IMG/VR virus record: IMGVR_UViG_3300039106_000191
Location: 1-38,575 of that record
DNA length: 38,575 nt
Origin: a virus
Reading direction: 5' to 3' (one strand)
Shown here one piece after another: positions 27,670 through 33,476 of the stretch. The notes under the pieces were generated by a model. That model saw only the letters and a list, made by a program, of their open reading frames with translations, was not told the origin of the DNA and did no database searches. The translations under genes and the position numbers were made by a program. Numbering within the stretch: position 1 is the stretch's first letter; every line of letters starts with the position of its first letter.

Positions 27670-27972
27670 ATGGCTTATAAGCATGATATAGACAAAATGG
27701 CTCCTTGGACAGAGGTTAAGGTACGATGGAGAGATGCATACAGCCCAGCGTCAGGCTGGCATGACACAGAAGATTACGAGCCGATGGACAGTATTGCGAC
27801 TACGACTGGTAGGCTATGGGTTGGATGTCAGGAGCATTACATTACTATTGTTGGTACTATCTTTGAGTCTGAACTACCTCATCCCGAAACCGTTGGGGAC
27901 ATTAACCACATACCTATTGATTGGGTTTTGGATATTGAAATCCTACCAGTTTCACAACCGTACAAGGAATAA
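27670..27972 (+). CDS. Hypothetical protein, first plus-strand gene (100 aa)
   Basis: The ATG at 27670 opens MAYKHDIDKMAPWTEVKVRWRDAYSPASGWHDTEDYEP and a predicted beta-rich C-terminus (RLWVGCQEHYITIVGTIFE). A TTG at 27619 inside the palindrome is in frame but unlikely as start. The gene opens the rightward strand next to the divergent control region. No family is recognised; the fold may be an SH3-like small beta barrel, which I cannot verify. Confidence 0.6.
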   Translation: MAYKHDIDKMAPWTEVKVRWRDAYSPASGWHDTEDYEPMDSIATTTGRLWVGCQEHYITIVGTIFESELPHPETVGDINHIPIDWVLDIEILPVSQPYKE

Positions 27973-27978
27973 ACCAAA

Positions 27979-28146
27979 ATGAAAAAAGGCATGGACAAAC
28001 CAGTCTGGGAAAAGAAAAAACCCAACAAGAAATCCACACCATTGTCCCCCGCACAAAAAGCAATGGCTAAAGCCCGTGCCAAAAAGGCAGGGCGACCATA
28101 CCCTAACCTAGTTGACAACATGGCAGCCTCACGAAAGAAAAAGTAA
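27979..28146 (+). CDS. Short basic protein (55 aa)
   Basis: The frame reads MKKGMDKPVWEKKKPNKKST, then PLSPAQKAMAKARAKKAGRP and YPNLVDNMAASRKKK. The LSPAQKAMAKARAKKAGRPYPNLVDN core recurs in small phage proteins of environmental and actinobacterial phages, as far as I recall. It starts six bases after the previous stop and is fused by TAATG to the next gene. It is very basic, so nucleic-acid or ribosome contact is possible. Its function is unknown. Confidence 0.7.
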   Translation: MKKGMDKPVWEKKKPNKKSTPLSPAQKAMAKARAKKAGRPYPNLVDNMAASRKKK

Positions 28147-28424
28147 TGGCAAGCATCAAACGAGGGTCAGAAACATTCAGTGGATACAACAAACCCAAAG
28201 CCACACCCAACCACCCAACCAAATCACACGCCGTCTTAGCCAAACAAGGCAGCACAACAAAACTAATAAGGTTCGGACAAAAAGGTGTAACAGGGTCACC
28301 AAAGAAAGCAGGCGAATCAGCAGCATACGCTGCACGCCGCAAATCCTTTCAAGCCCGCCATGCAGCCAACATTGCCAAAGGCAAAATGTCTGCTGCATAC
28401 TGGGCAAACAAAGTCAAATGGTAA
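28146..28424 (+). CDS. DUF5872-like small basic protein
   Basis: The 92-residue protein contains SHAVLAKQGSTTKLIRFGQKGVTGSPKKAGESAAYAARRKSFQARHAANIAKGKMSAAYWANKVKW, which matches the DUF5872-type pattern (K-x-I-R-F-G-Q-x-G ... R-R-K-S-F-x-A-R-H ... G-K-x-S-A-A-Y-W-A). These domains are common in phages and have no established function. It overlaps the previous stop as TAATG and ends 13 bases before the tRNA gene. The conserved Arg/His/Trp end suggests nucleic-acid contact, an inference. Confidence 0.75.
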   Translation: MASIKRGSETFSGYNKPKATPNHPTKSHAVLAKQGSTTKLIRFGQKGVTGSPKKAGESAAYAARRKSFQARHAANIAKGKMSAAYWANKVKW

Positions 28425-28437
28425 ACCCCACCACCAA

Positions 28438-28513
28438 TCTCCTCTAGCATAACTGGCAGTGCAACGGACTGTTAATCCGTCAAGTCTTGGTTCAAGCCCA
28501 AGGGGGAGAGCCA
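28438..28513 (+). tRNA. tRNA-Asn (anticodon GTT)
   Basis: The full cloverleaf folds by hand. The acceptor TCTCCTC pairs with GGGGAGA (one G-U). The D-arm is GCAT/GTGC with an 8-base loop containing GG, and the anticodon stem ACGGA/TCCGT has loop CTGTTAA (anticodon GTT at 28471-28473). A 5-base variable loop, T-arm CTTGG/CCAAG with loop TTCAAGC, discriminator G and an encoded CCA end complete it. It may compensate for Asn codon use (AAC/AAT are frequent in the structural proteins) or replace a host tRNA cut by defence nucleases. Confidence 0.95.
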
Positions 28514-28595
28514 CACACAGGGGTATCCCACCCCCCTCCAGAAACCCCCAAAATAACGCATCGGCTCTAGGTTGGTTAGTACTTAGACACATGCA

Positions 28596-28619
28596 CCCCC
28601 GCACCCCCCCATGCCCCCC
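28596..28619. repeat. Three C-runs with 3-base spacers
   Basis: C5-GCA-C7-ATG-C6. The complementary strand has three G-runs with very short loops, long enough for a four-tract quadruplex if the seven-base run is split. More C-runs occur 40-70 bases upstream. Confidence 0.6.
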
Positions 28620-29117
28620 TAGCGCACAGGGAGTTAGCAGTGGGATAGTGTTGGTGGCATTGGATTATAGTCCGATTATGCACCCATAATCAGCCAAAAA
28701 ATAGAATGCATTCATCGTGCACGCCCATAACTGCGTACCGTGTGCATGTATGAGGCGCATGTATTTCCTGTGACATGAGAATCGTGCGCATTATGCCTGC
28801 CATTCGGCGGTTGGGGGCGACGATGGAATCGTTGTGATGGGGCGTCTGTAGGCAAGGCGAGGCAGTTTCCACAATTTTTTTTTCCTATATGTGGCAAGGG
28901 TTTGAGAGTTAGTTTCGTTATGGATGGTTGCAAAGTGATTCAGTGTTGGTCCATGATATTGGGGCAATTCGGCATTCCAATAGTGTCGGGTTGAGTCATG
29001 GTCACGGGATGAGCCATGACGGACTAGGTAGTGCTATCGGGATGATGCAGTTACCTAGCCCTAGCAATAGCGATGCAGTGCTTGCCACTGTCTGAGGTTC
29101 GTCTAGTACATTATACG

Positions 29118-29133
29118 ATTTAACAAGTTAAAT
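29118..29133. promoter_or_regulatory. Palindrome ATTTAAC-AA-GTTAAAT
   Basis: A perfect 7+2+7 inverted repeat whose centre AAC-N2-GTT is shared with the palindrome at 29174-29189, with 56 bases between centres. Equal size, spacing and core suggest two sites for one dimeric DNA-binding protein upstream of the early operon. Confidence 0.55.
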
Positions 29134-29140
29134 GGTAATG

Positions 29141-29164
29141 CTAGGACATGATTGGTTGTCCTAG
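29141..29164. promoter_or_regulatory. Inverted repeat CTAGGACA/TGTCCTAG
   Basis: An 8-bp perfect stem with loop TGATTGGT. The flanks AATG and TGTT (29137-29168) extend it with A-T and G-U pairs. It lies between the two 16-base palindromes. No T-run follows, so regulatory structure is more likely than termination. Confidence 0.5.
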
Positions 29165-29173
29165 TGTTATTGT

Positions 29174-29189
29174 TATGAACTTGTTCATA
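29174..29189. promoter_or_regulatory. Palindrome TATGAAC-TT-GTTCATA
   Basis: A perfect 7+2+7 inverted repeat with the same AAC-N2-GTT centre as 29118-29133, followed by a further half-site-like GTTCAC at 29192. Candidate operator overlapping the early promoter region; no good -35/-10 pair could be fixed by eye. Confidence 0.55.
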
Positions 29190-29226
29190 CTGTTCACGGT
29201 ATGCTTGCTGGCATGGCAGATAAGCG

Positions 29227-29244
29227 ACAAACCTTAGGGTTTGT
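29227..29244 (+). other. Leader hairpin ACAAACC-TTAG-GGTTTGT
   Basis: A perfect 7-bp stem with a four-base loop, 25 bases before the tRNA-like fold. If transcription starts near the palindromes at 29118-29189 it would lie in the 5' leader of the early mRNA. Confidence 0.5.
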
Positions 29245-29268
29245 TGGGACTGTCCTTAATTCATGTCG

Positions 29269-29341
29269 TCAAGGTGATAGTCACACACCTCTTAATGGAG
29301 TTAAGAGGTGTGAAAAGGTGCGATTCCTTTACCTTGTACCA
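29269..29341 (+). ncRNA. tRNA-like fold without D-arm, in early leader
   Basis: Exactly 73 bases fold like a tRNA lacking its D-arm. The 5' acceptor strand TCAAGGT pairs with ACCTTGT (six pairs plus a T-T end mismatch). A T-arm follows the pattern AAAGG-TGCGATT-CCTTT (5-bp stem, 7-base loop) directly before the acceptor strand, and the end is A-CCA (29338-29341). The middle is a single 12-bp hairpin CACACCTCTTAA/TTAAGAGGTGTG with loop TGGAG, replacing D- and anticodon arms. It is either a decayed tRNA or a mimic used in mRNA processing or regulation. A standard tRNA is excluded. Confidence 0.4.
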
Positions 29342-29370
29342 CTACTAAAGTAGTGACCTTATCCTTATTT

Positions 29371-29389
29371 AATTTACTGGAGGTAAATT
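29371..29389 (+). promoter_or_regulatory. Ribosome-site hairpin 1: AATTTAC-TGGAG-GTAAATT
   Basis: A 7-bp stem touches the ATG at 29390, with the Shine-Dalgarno core in loop and closing pair (TGGAGG). One further pair forms between T29370 and the A of the start codon. Same architecture as five others to 33494. Confidence 0.8.
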
Positions 29390-29644
29390 ATGGAAACAAC
29401 AACAATCATCACGAACTCTAAAGAGTTCATTGAATCAAAAGTCCAACTTGGTTGGAAAATCACTGACACCATCCATTGGGATGAGGAACCTCTTTTTGAC
29501 ACCGAAGGTGTTTGGATGGATAATGTCAATGTAATTGACTACCATTTTGAGGATGCCGAAGGCACCCCGATGGGTTCTTTGCAAGTTGTTGTCGGTGAGG
29601 AACTCACCGAGTCATCATGGATGGACTTTGATTGGGACTTCTAG
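29390..29644 (+). CDS. Early hypothetical acidic protein (84 aa)
   Basis: The 84-residue product (METTTIITNSKEFIESKVQLGWKITDTIHWDEEPLFDTEGVWMDN...) is acidic and rich in Trp and Asp, with no family recognised. It is the first gene after the non-coding region and the first of six genes preceded by a ribosome-site hairpin, so it is probably made early. Its acidic character would suit a DNA mimic or a host-takeover protein, but nothing specific shows that. Confidence 0.65.
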   Translation: METTTIITNSKEFIESKVQLGWKITDTIHWDEEPLFDTEGVWMDNVNVIDYHFEDAEGTPMGSLQVVVGEELTESSWMDFDWDF

Positions 29645-29674
29645 TCCCAACTTTGTCCATCATTATACACAATC

Positions 29675-29693
29675 AATTAACTGGAGGTTAATT
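29675..29693 (+). promoter_or_regulatory. Ribosome-site hairpin 2: AATTAAC-TGGAG-GTTAATT
   Basis: A 7-bp stem next to the ATG at 29694. Compared with hairpin 1, two stem positions are changed on both arms together (TTA to TAA, TAA to TTA), so pairing is kept by compensatory change. Confidence 0.8.
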
Positions 29694-29882
29694 ATGCAAA
29701 CTGGAGATAAAGTAATCTTTACCTTAGGTAAGAGACAAGGGCAAATTTGGGAAGTCGCTTGCGACAATGGGGACGATTTGGAACTTGTTCCAGTTGATTC
29801 CAACCCAAACATGCCACGACCAACTTTGTTGGTCAATAAATACATCGTCCGTCTTAACAACGAAGTTGAATCTCGTTACTAG
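29694..29882 (+). CDS. Small hypothetical protein (62 aa), SH3-like pattern
   Basis: The ATG at 29694 directly follows hairpin 2 and gives MQTGDKVIFTLGKRQGQIWEVACDNGDDLELVPVDSNPNMPRP then TLLVNKYIVRLNNEVESRY. A longer frame opening at 29535 overlaps the previous gene and is ignored. The pattern G-D-x-V-x-F ... G-x-I-W-E-V ... L-E-L-V-P resembles small SH3/KOW-like barrels that bind nucleic acid or polymerase, an inference. It is the second gene of the early operon. Confidence 0.65.
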   Translation: MQTGDKVIFTLGKRQGQIWEVACDNGDDLELVPVDSNPNMPRPTLLVNKYIVRLNNEVESRY

Positions 29883-29900
29883 TAATTACTGGAGGTAATT
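29883..29900 (+). promoter_or_regulatory. Ribosome-site hairpin 3: TAATTAC-TGGAG-GTAATT(A)
   Basis: A 6-bp stem before the ATG at 29901, with a seventh pair using the A of the start codon. The loop is again TGGAG. Confidence 0.78.
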
Positions 29901-30074
29901 ATGTCAATGTCCCGCAAAAATTTTGAGGCTATTGCTGAAGCAATAAACAAAGCCAGTGAATGTGACAACACAGAGGAATTGCTTACCGTGTTGTTTCTTG
30001 AACTGTCCATGCATTTTCTAGAAGAAAATTCTCAATTTGACAGTGAAAGATTCGCTAAGGCTTGTGGCTTTTAG
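29901..30074 (+). CDS. Small hypothetical protein (57 aa)
   Basis: Hairpin 3 leads into a 57-residue frame beginning MSMSRKNFEAIAEAINKASE and ending ERFAKACGF, with a helical, amphipathic look (TEELLTVLFLELSMHFLEEN). The frame resembles small phage proteins of the pattern R-x-x-F-x-x-I-A-x-x-I ... F-x-x-A-C that occur in many environmental phages. Its function is unknown. Its stop codon lies in the 3' arm side of a 7-bp hairpin (30062-30080). Confidence 0.7.
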   Translation: MSMSRKNFEAIAEAINKASECDNTEELLTVLFLELSMHFLEENSQFDSERFAKACGF

Positions 30075-30151
30075 CCACAACTTGGACAAACAATCTAAAG
30101 ATACCACACTACATGTGGGGGGAACGAAGTGACCCCCACAGTAGTTGTGGT
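30062..30151 (+). other. Two stacked intercistronic hairpins
   Basis: First, TTGTGGC-TTTTA-GCCACAA (30062-30080) spans the stop codon. Second, a long stem at 30103-30151: ACCACA/TGTGGT, CTAC/GTAG and TGTGGGGG/CCCCCACA with two single-base bulges and an 11-base loop. No T-run follows, so these look like mRNA stabilising or processing structures ahead of the AAA+ gene. Confidence 0.65.
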
Positions 30152-30175
30152 GACCATAACCCTAGCCCAACTTTA

Positions 30176-30194
30176 TAATTACTGGAGGTAATTA
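30176..30194 (+). promoter_or_regulatory. Ribosome-site hairpin 4: TAATTAC-TGGAG-GTAATTA
   Basis: A perfect 7-bp stem two bases before the ATG of the AAA+ gene at 30197. It is the only one of the six not touching the start codon. Confidence 0.8.
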
Positions 30195-30196
30195 CA

Positions 30197-31486
30197 ATGG
30201 CAAATCCAAAACCAACCATCCTGAGTGTAGATAAATCTACAAACCGAGTCACTTATTGTGACCATCTCGGAGTCACGAGAACCGATAGGTTCTCGTTTAT
30301 GCCGAAGAACGGTCAAACCGCTGCTTTATCCTTTATAGGATATAAATTCACTGGTCGTCCTCCTATGCATTTCACTTCTAGTGAAATTAGCGAGGCTTGG
30401 ACAACTGCTTTAGCAAATTACAATCCAACACCAACTACTGAATCGGAGATTCCAGTGCCACCAACACCACAACCAAAACCACTTCCAAACACCACTTCTA
30501 GTGGTGGTATGGATGATTTCATGAAGCAACTTATCGCTCAAGTTCTTGGGGACTTTGTCCCTGAGGTTGACGCTAGTAAGGTTGCCGAAATCGTAAACGA
30601 TTCCATTAAGGAACCACTTGAGATTATGGCTAAAGCCACTGCCGAAGTTGCCGACCTACGGTCTGCTGTTGATAGGCTTCGTCCGAAAGTTACTCATGTT
30701 ACCCTTGGTAACAATGAGAGGAACGAATTAGAGGGTATTCAGCATAATATGTTTGCTAAGGTACTTAGCACCATTAGCAGAGGTAACCATCTCTACCTTG
30801 TAGGTCCTGCTGGAACTGGTAAGTCAACCATTGCAGAAAATGCTAGTCAAGCCTTAGGGCTTGGTTTTAGTAGCAAGTCTTGCTCTAGCCAGTCAACCGA
30901 GGCAAGTTTACTTGGTTATATGTCAGCCACTGGTGGTTATGTCGGAACTTCGTTCCGAACAGCATATGAAACTGGTCAAGTATTTCTACTTGACGAAGTG
31001 GATAATGGTAACCCGAATATCCTCACTGTTCTTAACAGTGCTTTGTCTAACACTTTCATGTCCTTTCCTGATGGAATGGTGAGTCGTCACAAGAACTTTG
31101 TTCTTGTTGCTACTGCTAATACCTTTGGTAATGGTGCTACTGCTGAATATGTTGGTCGTAATGCTTTGGATAAAGCATTTCTTGACCGATTCGTTAGCCT
31201 GAATATTGATTATGATGCCGACATTGAGCAAGCAATGCTTGATTCTGTCAAGGGACTTGACGGTAATATCGGAACTCATTGGCTACAAGTAGTCCGAAAA
31301 GCACGAGCCAATGTTTCAAACTATGGTTTGAAGGTTGTGGTTTCACCACGAGCCACACTTGCTGGTGCTAAGTTGCTTTGCGACAAGGACATTTGGACTA
31401 TGGCAGAAGTTATGGAATCTACGATTCTTGCTGGTGTCAAGGATGACCAAAAGGTCAAAATCATGGAAGGTATAACCCTCAAGTAG
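30197..31486 (+). CDS. MoxR/CobS-like AAA+ ATPase
   Basis: The 429-residue protein has an N-terminal part (1-75) of unknown fold, a Pro/Thr linker (76-105), a helical region (106-165) and a C-terminal AAA+ domain. The latter shows Walker A GPAGTGKST (203-211), Walker B VFLLDEVD (262-269), sensor-1 VATANT (304-309) and an arginine finger in LDRF (329-332). It belongs to the AAA_5/MoxR-type group that remodels partner proteins, often working with a VWA-like partner encoded next door. Here the next gene is a conserved partner, so the two likely form one machine. Strong hairpin ribosome site. Confidence 0.85.
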   Translation: MANPKPTILSVDKSTNRVTYCDHLGVTRTDRFSFMPKNGQTAALSFIGYKFTGRPPMHFTSSEISEAWTTALANYNPTPTTESEIPVPPTPQPKPLPNTTSSGGMDDFMKQLIAQVLGDFVPEVDASKVAEIVNDSIKEPLEIMAKATAEVADLRSAVDRLRPKVTHVTLGNNERNELEGIQHNMFAKVLSTISRGNHLYLVGPAGTGKSTIAENASQALGLGFSSKSCSSQSTEASLLGYMSATGGYVGTSFRTAYETGQVFLLDEVDNGNPNILTVLNSALSNTFMSFPDGMVSRHKNFVLVATANTFGNGATAEYVGRNALDKAFLDRFVSLNIDYDADIEQAMLDSVKGLDGNIGTHWLQVVRKARANVSNYGLKVVVSPRATLAGAKLLCDKDIWTMAEVMESTILAGVKDDQKVKIMEGITLK

Positions 31487-31518
31487 AGGGTCATACTTTC
31501 TAATACAACCGCAACTAC

Positions 31519-31537
31519 AATTTACTGGAGGTAAATT
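31519..31537 (+). promoter_or_regulatory. Ribosome-site hairpin 5: AATTTAC-TGGAG-GTAAATT
   Basis: Identical stem and loop to hairpin 1, next to the ATG at 31538, while the surrounding sequence differs. Confidence 0.8.
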
Positions 31538-32386
31538 ATGCAACCTAAAACATACACAACAAACAAAGTTCAGTTCACTGAATTTGACTCGCTAGGCGAT
31601 TTTATTCGCTACGCCAAGGACAACCCGACTCCTAAAGAGTCTAATCAAGCCAAACGAGAATCGTTTAATTACACCGACAACCTTAGCGATGCTTGCAACC
31701 TTGCTTTGCATGGTTGGGATGAGATTCGTGCCGAAGTTGATGCTCAACTAGATGAACTAGTTGAACATATCAATGATGCATTCGGTGAATTTTATGTCTC
31801 CGAACATTCCACTAGTGGTGCTTTCGTTGACATGGGGCGATTCGTCACTGGTGAACCTGAATGCATGGTGTCGTTCGTTTCAGAACCACAAGCCCGAATG
31901 GGTCGTGTTGTCAAAATCGTTATGAACGCTGTAGTTAGTGGTCATGTCAGGGCTGACTTAATCAAAAAGCGTGGCATAGCCATTCTTGCTTTGGTTGACA
32001 CAATTCATAAACTCGGCGTAGGCATTGAATTATGGTGGGAAGAATCCATGACTGGCGGCAAGCAAGAGTTTTCAACTCTTGTTAAATTGCATTCGTCAGA
32101 AGAACCTATGGACATTAACTCGTTAATGTTTGCATTGGCTCATCCCGACATGCTTCGCCGTTTGCAGTTCTCAGTGCAAGAACAACATAAAGAATGGAAG
32201 GCTCAGGGTGCTTATATCGGTGGTGGCTACGGTCACATTCACGATTTGTTCTCTCCTGCCAATTGTGATTATGATGTTCTAGTTGAGAAACTACAAAATG
32301 GCGACCAAAAAATCGTTGCAGATACTCTGCAATGGGTATTATCAACAGTTCAAGGCTTAGGTCTTGTAGAGGAAGTAAACGCATAA
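31538..32386 (+). CDS. DUF7192-like partner of the AAA+ ATPase
   Basis: The 282-residue protein matches what I recall of DUF7192: NLSDACNLALHGWDEIRAEVD near the N-terminus, then VDMGRFVTGEPECM and VVKIVMNAVVSGHVRADLIKKRGIAILALVDTIHKLGVGIELWW. The last stretch has the look of a VWA/Rossmann core. A C-terminal region follows (MFALAHPDMLRRLQFSVQEQ). Such proteins follow MoxR-type ATPases in several phages, so a chaperone-substrate or effector pair is likely. Its stop overlaps the next start as TAATG. The function is not established. Confidence 0.65.
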   Translation: MQPKTYTTNKVQFTEFDSLGDFIRYAKDNPTPKESNQAKRESFNYTDNLSDACNLALHGWDEIRAEVDAQLDELVEHINDAFGEFYVSEHSTSGAFVDMGRFVTGEPECMVSFVSEPQARMGRVVKIVMNAVVSGHVRADLIKKRGIAILALVDTIHKLGVGIELWWEESMTGGKQEFSTLVKLHSSEEPMDINSLMFALAHPDMLRRLQFSVQEQHKEWKAQGAYIGGGYGHIHDLFSPANCDYDVLVEKLQNGDQKIVADTLQWVLSTVQGLGLVEEVNA

Positions 32387-32607
32387 TGATACAACAATCA
32401 CCAACATACATGGCATATAATGCTCAACTAGGAGGCTGGGCTTTCAGCCCCAGTTACATAACTGATGCTGATGTCGTTTACGACATTTCGCATTGGACAT
32501 GGCAAAACATGTCAACCTTTATGACTTCCATACCTGAATCTTCCAAGATTGACTTCTTGGAAGCCAGTGGTGTTCTAGTGGCTAAAAAGCCTGAAAACAT
32601 TGGGTGA
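32386..32607 (+). CDS. Hypothetical protein (73 aa)
   Basis: The TAATG overlap sets the start at 32386, giving MIQQSPTYMAYNAQLGGWAFSPSYITDADVVYDISHWTWQNM... An AGAGGAAG site lies upstream. The protein is aromatic-rich with no recognised family. It is translationally coupled to the AAA+ partner, so it may be the third member of that unit. Confidence 0.6.
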   Translation: MIQQSPTYMAYNAQLGGWAFSPSYITDADVVYDISHWTWQNMSTFMTSIPESSKIDFLEASGVLVAKKPENIG

Positions 32608-32609
32608 TT

Positions 32610-32837
32610 ATGAATTACCACAAAAATGACCTCAGCGTTTCCGCTGCCTGCCTACTGCTTATGTCGTTCTTAATGTATTGTTCATATGCTGAACTTGCAG
32701 ACATAACATTTTGGCAGTCAGGAATAATATCCATCGTGTTCAGTCTCGGTGTGATAGTGTTAATAGCCAAAGGCTGGTTAATGGCTGTCAAAGCAGTTAT
32801 AACTGACTACAAATTTCACAACAACAGAAAACAATAA
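32610..32837 (+). CDS. Two-pass small membrane protein (75 aa)
   Basis: The ATG at 32610 lies two bases after the previous stop; a GTG at 32604 would make a GTGA overlap. Two hydrophobic segments (about residues 10-27 and 36-58) are joined by ELADITFWQSG, and the end is basic (FHNNRKQ). This is an inner-membrane protein expressed with early genes rather than in the lysis region, which might suggest superinfection exclusion. That role is inference only. Confidence 0.6.
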   Translation: MNYHKNDLSVSAACLLLMSFLMYCSYAELADITFWQSGIISIVFSLGVIVLIAKGWLMAVKAVITDYKFHNNRKQ

Positions 32838-32850
32838 AGAAAGAACCTCA

Positions 32851-32979
32851 ATGGATATTGAACATTACATAGAAGCGAATCGCTGGGAATTACCAATTCC
32901 CGAAGGTGTCACACAAGAAGAACTAGACGACATACAGTCTATGTTGATTGCATTTATGCAAGAAAGAAAAGAAAAATGA
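32851..32979 (+). CDS. Small acidic protein (42 aa)
   Basis: The frame reads MDIEHYIEANRWELPIPEGV then TQEELDDIQSMLIAFMQERKEK. It overlaps the next gene by ATGA, and a weak GAAAGAA purine stretch precedes it. The amphipathic helix at the end is consistent with a small partner protein. No family is recognised. Confidence 0.65.
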   Translation: MDIEHYIEANRWELPIPEGVTQEELDDIQSMLIAFMQERKEK

Positions 32980-33368
32980 AAAAGCAAGACTTCATTTATG
33001 AATGTCCCCGATGTGGCTTAACGGTCAACATGTTTGAACAACGACTAGCATTATCTAGGTTAGATAACAAAACTGGTGTTTGTTCATTATGTGGTCAAGA
33101 CGAAGCGTGGGAAGCGTTCACTCTTGGCAGAGTGATTGACTGGCGTACAACAGATAAAGAGTACGAAGTCACTTTCACTAGAGAAATTGTTTACACCACT
33201 AAAGTGATGTTGCCTAGTTCTTACGACGACAACGACGACATTCATGGCATCATTACAGACATGGTGCATGACAGTATTCAGAATGACAATAGTTTCTTCC
33301 TTGATGGATGTACTATCATTAATGAAGAATTTAATATTCCACAAGACATTGTGGTAGTGTCTAAATAA
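32976..33368 (+). CDS. Zinc-ribbon protein (130 aa)
   Basis: An N-terminal zinc ribbon, CPRC (residues 10-13) with CSLC (about 36-39), is followed by a beta-rich region (YEVTFTREIVYTTKVMLPSS) and an acidic stretch (DDNDDIHGIITDMVHDS). The protein may contact nucleic acid or polymerase through the ribbon. It is coupled by ATGA to the 42-residue gene. No specific family is recognised. Confidence 0.65.
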   Translation: MKKQDFIYECPRCGLTVNMFEQRLALSRLDNKTGVCSLCGQDEAWEAFTLGRVIDWRTTDKEYEVTFTREIVYTTKVMLPSSYDDNDDIHGIITDMVHDSIQNDNSFFLDGCTIINEEFNIPQDIVVVSK

Positions 33369-33376
33369 ACAATCGT

Positions 33377-33458
33377 TGCCTTGTTGGTACAAGTATCCAC
33401 AGACAGCAAGGCACTATCGTGTCATGGGTTGAGAAAAAAAATCAACTCATGGCACGAT
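33377..33458 (+). other. Two hairpins in the gap before the DUF3846-like gene
   Basis: TGCCTTG/CAAGGCA (33377-33413) is followed at 33416-33458 by a 17-bp stem, ATCGTGTCATGGGTTGA with TCAACTCATGGCACGAT, containing two G-U pairs. The loop is GAAAAAAAA. No T-run follows the second stem. The G-U pairs hold only in RNA of the plus sense, which suggests a plus-strand RNA structure. Confidence 0.65.
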
Positions 33459-33476
33459 GACCAGAACCCAAACAAT

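Larger units (their letters stand above)
28514..29389. other. 876-base non-coding region with many inverted repeats
   Basis: No convincing gene is seen in either strand between the tRNA and the gene at 29390. It holds C-runs at 28596-28619 and an inverted repeat GATTATG/CATAATC (28674-28691). Further inverted repeats are GTCATGG/CCATGAC (28995-29020), CTAGGTA/TACCTAG (29024-29058), two 16-base palindromes with AAC-N2-GTT centres, a long hairpin at 29141-29164, a hairpin at 29227-29244 and a tRNA-like fold at 29269-29341. It may contain the replication origin and the promoter/leader of the early operon. Confidence 0.75.

Noticed and set aside
28317-28604. Minus-strand frame across the DUF5872-like gene and tRNA
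   Set aside because: It is antisense to a well-supported gene and a tRNA; the composition is that of a shadow frame.
28459-28689. Plus-strand frame of 76 codons starting inside the tRNA
   Set aside because: It begins in the anticodon arm of the tRNA-Asn and runs through low-complexity C-rich DNA; no ribosome site.
29535-29693. Longer N-terminus for the 62-residue early protein
   Set aside because: It would overlap most of the previous gene and bypass the ribosome-site hairpin directly before the ATG at 29694.
33416-33458. Long hairpin as a rho-independent terminator
   Set aside because: No T-run follows the stem on either strand; the only homopolymer is the A-rich loop.
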